A stretch of 64,000 bases of DNA from Enterobacter sp. C2 (GCF_019880405.1 NZ_CP082269.1:3658001-3722000), one strand, 5' to 3'; positions 37,022 through 46,089 are shown, counted from the stretch's first letter. Numbers and translations are program-made. The notes: generated by a model from the sequence alone, not told the origin.

Positions 37022-39704
37022 ATGAATTCCGAAAAAGTTGCCATACTTCAGCAACGTGGCATTGTTTTGCCAGATGTTAATTCAATCCTGTCCGATGAAC
37101 ATACCTTAAAAGACTCACCCCATCCCCGCGCGAAAAGGTTACGGGATATCTATTTCCGCACCCTCTCTTCAGTGGATACCGAGTTTCCCTACTGGTACAC
37201 CCGTAAGTGGGACGAGCTAGCGGACGACGTAACCATTGTGCGCCGGGCGGAAGCGCTGAAGTGCGCCTTCTCCCACCTGACGCCCACTATTTTTCCGGGT
37301 GAAAAGTTGGTGATGCAGAAAACCGCCTATTACCGCGGCTCCTTTCCTATGCCGTGGCTGTCGGAAAGCTTCTTTCTTGCCAATGCCGATGAGCTTACCG
37401 CCCGGACAGATACCGGTAGCGACAGCGCTGGCAAGCTGTCGCACTTTGGCGGCGGCGGCGGTAACGTCACCCAGAGCAGCGGTAATATCATCTCTATCGC
37501 CGGGAAATTTGGTATCCGTGCAGAGGAGACCTCCACGCTGATCGCGCTGGCTAAAGCCTGGGAGGGCCGCTCGGTCGAGGCGCTAGGGCATAAATATGAG
37601 ATGCGCGTACCGGATTATCAGATGAAAGAGGACATTATGAAGTCCGTCATCTGCATGTTCGACTCGGGCTATACCATTCCGCAGGGGCGGGAGGTGGTGA
37701 ACTACTACTACCCGCTGCAGTACGGGCTGGACGGCATTCACGCGATTGCCCTTGAGCAGCGCGATCGGGTTGCAGGGAACGCAGACGGCGACGGCATTAC
37801 CGGGATGGATCGTCTCTACTACTACGATGCGGTGCGCATTATCATCGAGGGGCTACAGACGTGGATCCATAACTATGAACACCACGCCCGCGAGCTGGCT
37901 GCGCTTACCACGGATAAACAGCAGCGTGATGAGTATCTCGACATCGCCGACTGCCTGGCGTGGATCGCCCACCACCAGCCGCGCACCTTCCGTGAAGCGA
38001 TGCAACTCTCCTACACCATGCATCTGGCGATGCTCAATGAAGATGCCGCCTCAGGCATGTCGCCGGGGCGTCTTGGGCAGATCCTCTGGCCGTGGTTTGA
38101 ACAGGATATGGCCGCAGGCCGTCTCACCGAAGAAGAGGCGCTGGAGCTGCTGGAGCTGCACCGCGTTAAGCTCACCTGCGTAGACTGCTTTGCCTCTACC
38201 GGTGTGGTTGGCGGCGTGCTTTCCGGAAACACCTTCAACAACGTCGTGCTGGGCGGGCAAAAAAAAGATGGCTCTTCAGCAGCCAACCGGCTAGAGGAGC
38301 TGATCCTTGAGGCAGGCATTCGCTGCCAGTCGACCCAGCCGACGCTGACCGTGCTCTACGATGAGAAAGTGCCGGAGTCCTTCCTGCTGAAGGCCGTTGA
38401 GTGCACCAAAACCGGCGTGGGTTAACAACCAGGTCGGCATGCAGTTTCTGCTCAGCCAGTACGCAGCGGAAGGAATGGATATCGCTGAAGCGCGTGCGAT
38501 TGCCATCGGCGGCTGCCTGGAGACCTCTCCCGGCGCGTACCTGCCGCTGACCCTCAACGGTAAACATTACGATCTGCCAGGCGGGGCGGGCCAGACGGCG
38601 GCCACGGGGGTTCACTTCCTTGCCAACCTGAAAATCCTTGAGCTGGTACTGACCAACGGTCTGGATCACCGCACCGGTCTACAGGTCTATCCCCCGCACG
38701 ATCTGCCGCTGGACAGCTTTGACCAGGTGTGGGAGCAGTTCACCCGTTACTACGAGATGACCTGTGACGTGGTGGCGAAGACCAACAATATTCAGATGGA
38801 TATCTGGCGCAAAAACAACATGTCCATCATGAACTCGTTCCTCAAGCCCGACTGCCTGCGCGACGGCAAACATATCGGCCAGATGGGGTATCGCTATAAC
38901 GCGACCTACAACATTGAAAGCTGCGGAACGATTACCGCCGTTAACGCCCTCGTGGCGATCAAAAAACTGGTCTTCGACGATCGCCGCTACACCCTTGCGG
39001 AGCTAACGGAGGCGCTGCTTAACAACTTCGGCTATGAGACGGCGGAGGCAAGCGGCAACTACTCGATGGCTGAACAGCGTAAAACGGGCCTCAGTGGACG
39101 CTATGACGATATCCACGCCGCCTGTTTGAACGCGCCGAAGTTTGGCAATAACGATCCCTACGCCGATAGCATACTGCAAACCTATGAGAGCTGGTTCTGT
39201 TCAATGGCTCACCAGTTTGAGTCCCTGTACGGCAAAAAAATGTACGGCTGCCAGATCTCTGTTTCGACCCACGGTCCGCAGGGTGCCTGTACCCTGGCGA
39301 GCGCCGACGGTCGTCTGGCCGGGACCACCTACTCGGACGGCTCGATGTCTGCCTATCCGGGAAGCGATCGCAACGGGCCGTATGCCCTGTTCAGCTCTGC
39401 CACCGTCTGGGATCACAGCCAGTCGCAGAACTCGCAGATGAACCTGAAGCTGCACCCGACCTCGGTACGCGGCGCGGCGGGTTCGCGCAAGCTGATGGAT
39501 CTCACCCGCAGCTACCTGCGCAAAGGTGGGTTCCATATTCAGTACAATATTGTGGACTCTCGCACTCTGCGCGATGCCCAGCAGCATCCGGAAAACTACC
39601 GCGAACTGATGGTACGCGTGGCAGGTTTCACCCAGTACTGGTGTGAAATTGGTAAGCCTATTCAGGATGAAGTGATCGCCAGAACGGAATATGAGGAGAT
39701 GTAA
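37022..39704 (+). pseudogene. hpdB: hpdB, 4-hydroxyphenylacetate decarboxylase large subunit, frameshifted
   Basis: Two abutting frames together encode a glycyl-radical enzyme of about 900 residues, the normal HpdB length. The first (37022-38425, 467 residues) ends VECTKTGVG-stop; the second continues as [16 protein letters not shown] from 38403. The second part holds the active-site pair GGCLE (thiyl Cys and Glu, typical of this decarboxylase) and the glycyl-radical loop [13 protein letters not shown] near the C-terminus. The enzyme would convert 4-hydroxyphenylacetate to p-cresol. The break at 38411-38421 is best explained by loss of 14 bases between direct repeats. The second frame has no good start or ribosome site, so the locus is probably inactive unless the break is a sequencing error. 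hpdC begins 2 bases after the stop. Confidence 0.85.
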
Positions 39705-39706
39705 TC

Positions 39707-39961
39707 ATGAGCGAGCTAAACCATAGTCACTGCTGCCACTTTTGCCCTATCGACGTAGCCAAAGGGATATGCCGCCTGAGCGGTCATACCATTATGACGG
39801 ACTCTCCACTCTGCGACGATTTTCGTGACAAACCGCGCTGCGGCCAGTGCCAGCATTTCTGCGATAGCACCACGCCTGCGCAGTGTCACGGTCTGGAGAA
39901 GCCCTACTGGGCGGATGCCAACATGAGCGCCGGGCTATGCGCCGCCTTTGAGCGCCGTTAA
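39707..39961 (+). CDS. hpdC: HpdC, 4-hydroxyphenylacetate decarboxylase small subunit
   Basis: An 84-residue protein with ten cysteines, among them HCCHFCPIDVAKGICRLSG and RCGQCQHFCD. These are the ligands of two [4Fe-4S] clusters found only in the small subunit of HPAD-type glycyl-radical decarboxylases. Its presence decides that the large subunit is a hydroxyarylacetate decarboxylase rather than a choline lyase or pyruvate formate-lyase. Co-translated with hpdB. Confidence 0.9.
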   Translation: MSELNHSHCCHFCPIDVAKGICRLSGHTIMTDSPLCDDFRDKPRCGQCQHFCDSTTPAQCHGLEKPYWADANMSAGLCAAFERR

Positions 39962-39977
39962 CCAAGCCACGCCCAGC

Positions 39978-40007
39978 AGAACCCGCCCAGCGCGGGTTCT
40001 TTTTTTA
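39978..40007 (+). terminator. Terminator between hpdC and hpdA
   Basis: A nine-base stem AGAACCCGC-ccagc-GCGGGTTCT is followed by seven T residues. It would lower expression of the activase relative to the decarboxylase subunits. Confidence 0.88.
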
Positions 40008-40035
40008 TAAGGCTTTACAGCGAGGAGACAGAGTA

Positions 40036-40974
40036 ATGGAAGCCACGCACGGCCTGATTTTTGATATTCAGAGTCACTCTATTCATGACGGCCCCGGCAG
40101 CCGTACTACCGTCTTTATGAGCGGCTGCCGACTAAGCTGCCAGTGGTGCGCCAACCCGGAGAGCTGGCAGGCGCGGGAGAAGATGCTGTTCAGCGAAGTA
40201 CGCTGCGTCGCGCAGCAGGGATGCACCCGCTGCGTGACGGGCTGCGACAGAGCGGCTATTACGGTGGTCGACGGCACGCTGGCGATTGACCGCTCGCGCT
40301 GCCACGACTGCCAGTCGCTCGCCTGCGTCACCGCCTGTCCACCCCAGGCGCTCAAGCAGTGCGGCCAGCACTACACGGCAGACGCCCTGCTCAAGCGCCT
40401 GCAGCACGATCAGGATTTCTGGGGCGAGACGGGCGGGGTAACCTTTAGCGGCGGCGAGCCTTTTGTTCAGCATCTTTTTCTGGAAAACATGCTGCGCCGC
40501 TGCCGGGACGCTGGCATCCACACCGCCATTGAGACCACAGCCTATGCCCGCGAGGCGCTGTTTCTTGCGGTGATGCAGCACGTTGATTTTGCTTTTATTG
40601 ACGTGAAGCACATGAACTGCGCGACTCACCACCATTACACCGGCGTAGATAATACGTCGATCCTTCATAACATCTCCGCGCTGGTACAAAGCGGCTGGCC
40701 TGGCCGTCTGGTATTGCGGGTTCCGCTAATTGCAGGCGTGAACGATACGGACGAGAACATGCAGGCGCTGGCGGACTTTATGCTGGACAGCGGCGTCTAT
40801 GAGGTCAACCTGCTGCCATTCCATCGGCTGGGAGAGTCAAAGTGGCAGCAGTTGGGGAAACCCTACCCCGGCCATGCCTGGCAGCCCCCTACCCCGGCAC
40901 GGCTGACGGCGCTGGAGCAGATGTTTACTGACAGGGCGCTGGCCTGCTACATCGGCAGCGACACGCCGTTCTGA
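40036..40974 (+). CDS. hpdA: HpdA, glycyl-radical activating enzyme
   Basis: A 312-residue radical-SAM protein that installs the glycyl radical on HpdB. The SAM-cluster motif is SGCRLSCQWCANPESW (CX3CX2C) near residues 30-40. Two extra ferredoxin-like cysteine groups follow (CVAQQGCTRCVTGC and CHDCQSLACVTACPPQAL), as in HPAD-type activases. GGVTFSGGEPFVQ is the GGE motif. The ATG at 40036 is preceded by GAGGAGACAGAGTA. It appears intact even though hpdB is broken. Confidence 0.92.
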   Translation: MEATHGLIFDIQSHSIHDGPGSRTTVFMSGCRLSCQWCANPESWQAREKMLFSEVRCVAQQGCTRCVTGCDRAAITVVDGTLAIDRSRCHDCQSLACVTACPPQALKQCGQHYTADALLKRLQHDQDFWGETGGVTFSGGEPFVQHLFLENMLRRCRDAGIHTAIETTAYAREALFLAVMQHVDFAFIDVKHMNCATHHHYTGVDNTSILHNISALVQSGWPGRLVLRVPLIAGVNDTDENMQALADFMLDSGVYEVNLLPFHRLGESKWQQLGKPYPGHAWQPPTPARLTALEQMFTDRALACYIGSDTPF

Positions 40975-41016
40975 TGGGCAAATACAGCAGAAAGCATAAA
41001 GGCTTATAATGATTCC

Positions 41017-41050
41017 GTAGGCTGGGCAAGCGCTAGCGCCGCTCGGCATT
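41017..41050. repeat. REP-like palindrome after hpdA
   Basis: GTAGGCTGGGCAAGCGCTAG followed by CGCCGCTCGGC forms a degenerate REP-type inverted repeat. It is the last feature of core-like DNA before the AT-rich accessory part. Confidence 0.6.
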
Positions 41051-41149
41051 TTCCTCGTAATGCTCTCATCTGAAATTGGCACGGGAGATTTCATTAAATT
41101 GGTGGCGCTGCATTATCATCTGTTATTGTCTAGCCATAAACAGGAGATG

Positions 41150-41938
41150 CTATAGTAACTCTATAACATCCCCTGTATTAATCTTCTCTGCACCTGGCAT
41201 CCATAACTTTCCCCATTTCCCGGTACAGTGGCAGGTAAGGATCTGCTTAGGGTTAACATCCTTGATATAGCTCCGCAAAGATATAAGACGCCACGGCAAA
41301 GCATGCCTTAAATGCATCCCACCTACGATTGCATAAATAGACCTTACTCCCGTCAGCCTACTGCAATGATTAATAATATTCTTTACTCCTTTATGCCCGC
41401 AGCCGGTAAAAATTACCAGACCTTTATCTGACTTATATATCAGAGCAGCTTCATCATTGAGTTTATCAGGTACTACCCTTTCCTTTTTGATATAGCCGTA
41501 GGTTTTAACCGATGCGATTTCACCAGACCAGATAAAACTGTCGCTAATGTCGTAAGGTTTGTTTGTGAAATAGAAATTATGTTTAATAGAGGGTAACTGA
41601 GTTGATATCTTCTTGATTGCTATGAAGCGGCTTAAAAATTTCACACCTGCATATTTATGGTCATACACGCCGGGGTGACACAGCACCTTAGGAAGATTTT
41701 GAAGATGCTTCAGCCCACCGCAGTGATCGTAGTGGCCGTGGGATAAAACAACCCAATCGACATCATCAAGCGACACGCCCATCTTTTTAGCATTATCTAT
41801 AAACGTAGCATCCGGCCCGGTATCGAAGAGTATCCTCGTTTCACCATCGTCAATCAACAGGCTTAGCCCTGGCCGACAGCTTAGTCCATCAGCATGCTTT
41901 GCTTTTCGGTTTTCAAGCAGCACGGTCACTTTCAGCAT
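41150..41938 (-). CDS. MBL-fold metallo-hydrolase
   Basis: A 262-residue metallo-beta-lactamase-fold protein. The metal motif is VVLSHGHYDHCGGLKHL (HxHxDH), with further ligands in FTGCGHKG and the late histidines GGMHL and CHCTGK. It resembles the group annotated as dihydropterin-beta-RFA-P-synthase-like hydrolases (LLIDDGETRILFDTGPD). Substrate unknown. Its base composition is lower in GC than that of hpdA, suggesting acquired DNA. Confidence 0.85.
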   Translation of the reverse strand: MLKVTVLLENRKAKHADGLSCRPGLSLLIDDGETRILFDTGPDATFIDNAKKMGVSLDDVDWVVLSHGHYDHCGGLKHLQNLPKVLCHPGVYDHKYAGVKFLSRFIAIKKISTQLPSIKHNFYFTNKPYDISDSFIWSGEIASVKTYGYIKKERVVPDKLNDEAALIYKSDKGLVIFTGCGHKGVKNIINHCSRLTGVRSIYAIVGGMHLRHALPWRLISLRSYIKDVNPKQILTCHCTGKWGKLWMPGAEKINTGDVIELL

Positions 41939-42111
41939 GAGTTTGAATTTCCCTCTTCACTTAAAATCACAGCTGGCATTTATCATTGCTGCTCCATAGC
42001 TTCATACAAACTATTGGTTTCGCTGTTACAAAAACAGCCAATGAATAAACATTGTCCATGTCAGAAAATGAAGTGCAACTCATTAAGAATGATTTTTGCG
42101 AGGTTAAATGG

Positions 42112-42414
42112 CTACTGGGTTATGTGTACGCAAGCGAGCATGACGATAGTGAAAGCAAGCACGGGAACAGGCTCCATTTTCTTAAACAGGTTCCATGAAA
42201 AAGGGATATCGGGATAGTAGGTTTTGATGTTGAAGTTGCGCCGGTCTACGTGCAGTTCACTGAAAAACGTATTCATGAGATCGCTGGCGTCGAGATCCTC
42301 AATATACAAATCGGCATCGACATCGCTTTCAAGCGTTAGCTCTACCGGCTCGAAGCTAAATAATAGACGCCAGCATAGGGGCGTATAAGCTCGCTGCTCA
42401 ATGTTGTCTACCAT
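42112..42414 (-). CDS. DUF1493-like small acidic protein
   Basis: A 100-residue acidic protein. The core DADLYIEDLDASDLMNTFFS followed by VDRRNFNIKTYYPDI resembles the DUF1493 family of enterobacteria, acyl-carrier-like helical proteins of unknown role. The C-terminus VLAFTIVMLACVHITQ corresponds to the usual LTIGMLVESA-type end. DUF1493 genes commonly sit beside a short membrane-protein gene, as may be the case here. Confidence 0.6.
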   Translation of the reverse strand: MVDNIEQRAYTPLCWRLLFSFEPVELTLESDVDADLYIEDLDASDLMNTFFSELHVDRRNFNIKTYYPDIPFSWNLFKKMEPVPVLAFTIVMLACVHITQ

Positions 42415-42417
42415 AAG

Positions 42418-42549
42418 CTATCGTTGCCTCGTACTGTTCCTGAGTCTTCTAATTAGCTTAACTACTATCAGGTAGAGAATGGTAGCGATTGCTACTACTG
42501 ACACAACATCAATATAAAAATAGGCATCGTCTATCTCTTCACCACCCAC
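42418..42549 (-). CDS. Candidate 43-residue single-pass membrane protein
   Basis: A short open frame from GTG at 42549 to TAG at 42418. It encodes an acidic N-terminus (GGEEIDDAYFYID), one hydrophobic segment (VVSVVAIATILYLIVVKLI) and a basic tail RRLRNSTRQR, an inside-positive topology. It ends just before the DUF1493-like start. No strong ribosome site is seen, so the call is tentative. Confidence 0.35.
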   Translation of the reverse strand: MGGEEIDDAYFYIDVVSVVAIATILYLIVVKLIRRLRNSTRQR

Positions 42550-42645
42550 GCACTCCCGATCGCCTCTACAGAGTTATCAAAAACGATGCTAAATGCCTCA
42601 TAACATCTGGCCTCATTACACTGAACTGAACGCAAGCACCTACTG

Positions 42646-43071
42646 TTAGTTATTGAGCACCTTAAAAAGCTCAACCTCACCGGTAGCAGCGTTGGAGTCA
42701 AGATAAAAAACATCGCTGTTTATCTGCTCAGGCTTTATCCAGGTTTCTGCCCCTGAATCTGTTCTTTGTTTGATGTATCCCAATTTTTTTAGATAAAGCC
42801 GTAATGGTTCAACGTTTGATGCTCCCTTAAAGATAATCGTGTTGGCTGGTGCGTATCCATCGCCGGGATAAGATTTAAAGTAGTAATCGCCAGATATATG
42901 GGGGGCTTTTTCGATCTCTTGATCCGTCAGCATGTGGTAGTTGAAGAAGTCGTTCTCCGTGTAAGTCGTCGTCTCATCAATGCCTGACGCAACCAACCCG
43001 ATAAACAGCCAGCAGAGGATGATTACGGTGATGATGGCTGCGCTAACCCACCTCAATAGTTTCAGCAGCAT
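42646..43071 (-). CDS. Single-pass membrane protein of unknown function
   Basis: A 141-residue protein with one N-terminal membrane segment (about 9-30, VSAAIITVIILCWLFIGLVA) and a periplasmic domain of about 105 residues. Motifs DYYFKSYPGDGYAPANTIIF and WIKPEQINSDVFYLDS are visible, but no family is recognised. It lies two genes downstream of the DUF2778 effector gene on the same strand and could be an immunity-type lipoprotein-like factor; this is inference from context. Confidence 0.6.
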   Translation of the reverse strand: MLLKLLRWVSAAIITVIILCWLFIGLVASGIDETTTYTENDFFNYHMLTDQEIEKAPHISGDYYFKSYPGDGYAPANTIIFKGASNVEPLRLYLKKLGYIKQRTDSGAETWIKPEQINSDVFYLDSNAATGEVELFKVLNN

Positions 43072-43161
43072 TATTTCATTCCCTTTTATGCGAGTAGTAC
43101 CCCATCATTTGTGAGTTATCCAAGTTTTGGCTGCGAGAAGGTGCCTCGTCACGCTACTTTT

Positions 43162-43422
43162 CTACCTTTTGCGTAGTTTATGGATAGAAAACATCAGGAG
43201 AGCAGTGACTATGAGCATGAGCGCTAGTAGTACCCAAAGGAATGAGGGATCGGCTTCCCCGTCCGCAAACCCTAAGCCTGTGCGATTTAGAAAATCGTTG
43301 CTGACTTGAGATAGATAGTCGACCACTCCGCCTAAAGGAAACAAAACGATAAAGAATGAAGCGACAAAGCAGAGCACGCCAGTCAGAACGTTAGTAATCA
43401 ATCTTGCATGACGCATAATCAT
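43162..43422 (-). CDS. Two-pass small membrane protein coupled to DUF2778 effector
   Basis: An 86-residue protein with two hydrophobic segments (about 10-33 and 61-80) and a short loop between. Its start overlaps the last 32 bases of the DUF2778 gene, so it is translated with it. Effector-immunity pairs show this arrangement, and a membrane location suits protection against a peptidoglycan-acting effector. Not recognised by family. Confidence 0.6.
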   Translation of the reverse strand: MIMRHARLITNVLTGVLCFVASFFIVLFPLGGVVDYLSQVSNDFLNRTGLGFADGEADPSFLWVLLALMLIVTALLMFSIHKLRKR

Positions 43423-43972
43423 TCCGCCCCGTTACATCTATACGTCCATAAGCCATTAATCCCTTCCCCCCTGGAACGCGAATTTTTTTACGCATAAGTA
43501 GCGATTGTCTTACTAACTGAAAATCCGTAATGTTATAAAAAGTGATACATCCCCATGACTCATCTTCCCCGTTTGGCCGCAAAGGATGAAGTCGAAAACA
43601 TCCCCTATTAACACCATGAATAAAAAAATGGTCACTCATGGTTGAAGCATTATATAACTCAAACCATTCTGCATGATTTGTACCGTTTTTGTAATCCTTT
43701 ATCAACCTTTCAACTCTATTAGAATAACTCCCTTTTGGCGCATCAACAATCCAGTAAGTCCCAACAGGTAGAGCTGCGTTCTTTTTAAAGGCACACTCTG
43801 CAACATTGGTAACTGGCTCTATGCCGGAGAACACTGGGAAAGTGCCTACACCGTAGACGTGAAGCTTCAGTCTTTTCCGGTCTGGTGAAACATCGTTATA
43901 ATCCATCCTACATATTTGCATAACATAAAAACCCACTATTAATTTGTGGTTATAGTACGACTTGTTTATCAA
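43391..43972 (-). CDS. DUF2778 / Tlde1-like L,D-transpeptidase-fold effector
   Basis: A protein of up to 193 residues; internal ATGs at 43921 and 43906 are plausible starts, since the recognisable domain begins near DRKRLKLHVYGVGTFPVFSG. The catalytic region FIHGVNRGCFRLHPLRPNGE leads to DESWGCITFYNITD, with Cys142 as nucleophile and the histidine of RLHP as partner. This is the DUF2778 pattern of type VI effector Tlde1, which attacks tetrapeptide cross-bridges of the cell wall. No type VI structural gene is in the window, so it is an orphan cargo gene. Confidence 0.75.
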   Translation of the reverse strand: MINKSYYNHKLIVGFYVMQICRMDYNDVSPDRKRLKLHVYGVGTFPVFSGIEPVTNVAECAFKKNAALPVGTYWIVDAPKGSYSNRVERLIKDYKNGTNHAEWFELYNASTMSDHFFIHGVNRGCFRLHPLRPNGEDESWGCITFYNITDFQLVRQSLLMRKKIRVPGGKGLMAYGRIDVTGRNDYASCKIDY

Positions 43973-44157
43973 TCAATCCAGAGCAAAACTATAAATTTAT
44001 AAAAAACCCAATCTTTTTAGATATTAGGAGAACGTGTAACGCTTATGACCAATTTATTTTTCCCATATCCAAGTGGGTAAACCAATATGAATGGAAGTCT
44101 GAAATTATATATTCATGTTAAAGGCCCCAGTTAAATGCTTTGGATGAAGTTTAAGGA

Positions 44158-44832
44158 TTAGGACTTATGAGGTTGGGCCTTCATGTGGCGATTTAGAGCT
44201 TCGGGGGACAGTGGTGGATCCTGCCGATGCAGCATTGCATGGCAGTTGGGGCAGACGGGAATGAGATCGGTTTTAGGGTTAACCAGGTAGTTCTCTTTTA
44301 TCTCTGATAAAGGGATAAGGTGATGCACATGGATAAAGCCCTTCGCGATTTCACCGTACACCTTGGTCATGTCAAGACCACATACCTTGCACTCATATCC
44401 ATGCCACTTAAGCGCGGCCTGGCGGGCTTTTTGGTCGCGTTCGTAGCGATTAACCGTTACCAGAACGGCGGCCCCTTCGATGTAAGTGGTTTTCTGCTGG
44501 ATCTCGTCTGGGAAGAGGTTTGGTTCGATAGGTTCGTTTTTGTGGACGATCTGGAAACCTTGATCGGTGAGTAGCCTGACGCACTTTGATTTTATCCCGC
44601 CGCTGAATTCTGCTGGTGTGAAGATTAGGCCTGTGAGTGTTGAAGCGGCAATACCGACGATGGCTTTTGGTGGGTAACGGCGGCCATTGATGATGACGTC
44701 GTAGTCACGGGAGGCAGCGAAGGCGTGATTAACTCCCGCATCGTAGGCATGGGCGGCGGCGAGGATGGCTTCACGGGGAAGGTTTTTGGGGAGTTTGTTA
44801 ATGGGTGTACCTTTTGAACGATTGATTGCGTG
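44158..44832 (-). pseudogene. HNH endonuclease gene lacking its 5' end
   Basis: The minus frame reads without stop from just past the tRNA-like sequence to 44158 but has no start codon before residue 155; only an internal ATG at 44370 is available. The N-terminal part (REAILAAAHAYDAGVNHAFA, then YDVIINGRRYPPKAIVGIA and EFSGG) resembles the head domain of McrA-like HNH nucleases. The C-terminal HNH unit is intact: YECKVCGL, HVHHLIPLSEI, LIPVCPNCHAMLHR. Full proteins of this kind cut modified DNA. The 5' end is replaced by the tRNA-Leu 3' segment, so it is probably dead. Confidence 0.7.
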
Positions 44833-44849
44833 CGAAGGCCGGACTCGAA
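44833..44849 (-). other. Probable attachment-site remnant: tRNA-Leu (leuX-like) 3' end
   Basis: On the minus strand the sequence TTCGAGTCCGGCCTTCG equals, as I recall it, the T-loop to acceptor part of the leuX tRNA gene (TTCGAGTCCGGCCTTCGGCACCA), stopping before the final bases. No tRNA body adjoins it. Such 17-20-base copies mark the far end of islands inserted in tRNA genes. leuX lies further along this map direction in E. coli, so this is likely the distal boundary of a leuX island reaching right. Confidence 0.6.
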
Positions 44850-45101
44850 TTTCACACCTAATAGACTGATATCAATATTGTTTATAAACAGGAATAAATA
44901 GTTATACCCGCACTTGTACCCACAAGTTAAAATCCGTACAAAAAATAGACATTGCAAGTGGGTATAAAGCCATACCAGTAGAACACCGATATGGCTATCA
45001 AAGCAAGATTCAGGCAGGAAGGAAAGTTTTCTTCAGAGGTATCAATTCCCATCCATTCAGAGCAAAGTCAGGTATGGCCGCGAAATGAACATTAACCCTT
45101 G

Positions 45102-45347
45102 CTATGCTAGTTCCCATGGCAAATCTCTGCGTCTATTTACTGGTTTCAGAGTGCCCCCGTTTCTCAATTGTTGAGCGGCCCAACGAATGTCATATTGCCA
45201 CGTATACAACATATCGCCCGAATCCCTAAGCTCCGCCTCGTATCTGTCCCATACGTACTTTGAAACTTCACGTGGCCAAGCACTACCCCCCCGTTCCCGA
45301 AGACACTCTATGATCCATAGTTTCATGCTTTCCCTAGTTACCATCAT
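45102..45347 (-). CDS. Small winged-helix protein resembling the Mrr N-terminal domain
   Basis: An 81-residue protein. The stretch MKLWIIECLRERGGSAWPREVS followed by VSKYVWDRYEAELRDSGDML and DIRWAAQQLRNGG is like the winged-helix N-terminal domain of Mrr-type restriction proteins. The catalytic nuclease domain is absent. The start at 45347 (or 45344) is chosen because AGGAGG lies directly upstream. Stand-alone copies occur in defence islands; function unknown. Confidence 0.5.
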   Translation of the reverse strand: MMVTRESMKLWIIECLRERGGSAWPREVSKYVWDRYEAELRDSGDMLYTWQYDIRWAAQQLRNGGTLKPVNRRRDLPWELA

Positions 45348-45352
45348 ACCTC

Positions 45353-45505
45353 CTAACTTTCGCCCATCCATCGATACGTCCAAATATTAACATCGACATC
45401 CTTTGGCACAAGACGAGCTGTATCGAAGAACTTGTTGTCTCGATGAGCGACAATCGGCCCCTCATGAGTTCCATTTTTTCCCGCAATCGGAAGAGTAATA
45501 GTAGT
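45353..45505 (-). pseudogene. Orphan C-terminal coding fragment
   Basis: A 50-codon open frame without start codon ends just before the winged-helix gene, its stop overlapping that gene's ribosome site. The translation contains IAGKNGTHEGPIVAHRDNKF and DVDVNIWTYRWMGES. It looks like the tail of a larger gene lost by deletion; no family is recognised. Confidence 0.35.
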
Positions 45506-45573
45506 TTAACATTGCCTTAAAAATGAAATGTGATAAATTTCCGTATGCAATATTAAACTAAAAGGAAATCACG

Positions 45574-46089
45574 GTGAATCTACTTAAATTGATTGAATCA
45601 AAAAGGGCACATATCCCCAGATATTCTTCAGAAAATGGAATGTTAGGGGAACGTAGCTTCCTTGACTCGCAAGCTTTATGGATAAAAAGACCTAAAGGGA
45701 AAGACATGAAAAATCTGCTAGCTGCGCTGAAGCAGTATGAAGGTATTGAAATAAAGGCATCAAGTTTTGATTTTATTTCTATCCCTGAAAATATAAGCAT
45801 TGACTTTAGTGACGTTAGCTCCTTGGCCGGAATATTAAAATCATTAACATTTATTGAACTAAAAACCTGCAATCAAAAAAGGGTTACCAATCCTGACTTC
45901 AGGAATTTCTTCTTTGCCATTACTGAGAATGAAATAATAGCATCAGAACTTCTCGGCGATAGGCATATAGTTGTACTACACAACATAATAACGGGAGATA
46001 AATTGGTGACAACAATACCCAAAATAATAAATAGGGCCAATTCCAAGAACTGGCAGTTGTCTGTAAGTCTGGGTTCGAAAGAAGTTTAG
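45574..46089 (+). CDS. Unknown protein with a possible PD-(D/E)XK nuclease core
   Basis: A 171-residue protein starting at GTG 45574 with AAGGAAA seven bases upstream. The only suggestive feature is a strand-like FDFISIP (D66), then about 28 residues later LTFIELKTCN (E95-x-K97), the spacing of PD-(D/E)XK nucleases. The rest is not recognised. It is AT-rich and lies between restriction-related remnants. Confidence 0.5.
   Translation: MNLLKLIESKRAHIPRYSSENGMLGERSFLDSQALWIKRPKGKDMKNLLAALKQYEGIEIKASSFDFISIPENISIDFSDVSSLAGILKSLTFIELKTCNQKRVTNPDFRNFFFAITENEIIASELLGDRHIVVLHNIITGDKLVTTIPKIINRANSKNWQLSVSLGSKEV

Noticed and set aside
37022-39704. Programmed ribosomal frameshift in hpdB
   Set aside because: There is no slippery heptamer at the junction. 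The break removes family residues and coincides with a 10-mer that could have been duplicated, so deletion explains it better.
42531-42713. 60-codon minus-strand frame between two small genes
   Set aside because: It overlaps the end of the one-pass membrane protein gene and the small membrane candidate, with Cys-rich random composition and no ribosome site.
44833-44849. A complete tRNA-Leu gene
   Set aside because: Only the 3' end matches; there is no anticodon stem, D-arm or 5' acceptor strand next to it, so only an attachment remnant is called.
44992-45096. Short plus-strand frame starting MAIKARFRQEGKFSS
   Set aside because: It has 34 codons, no ribosome site and no similarity that I recognise.
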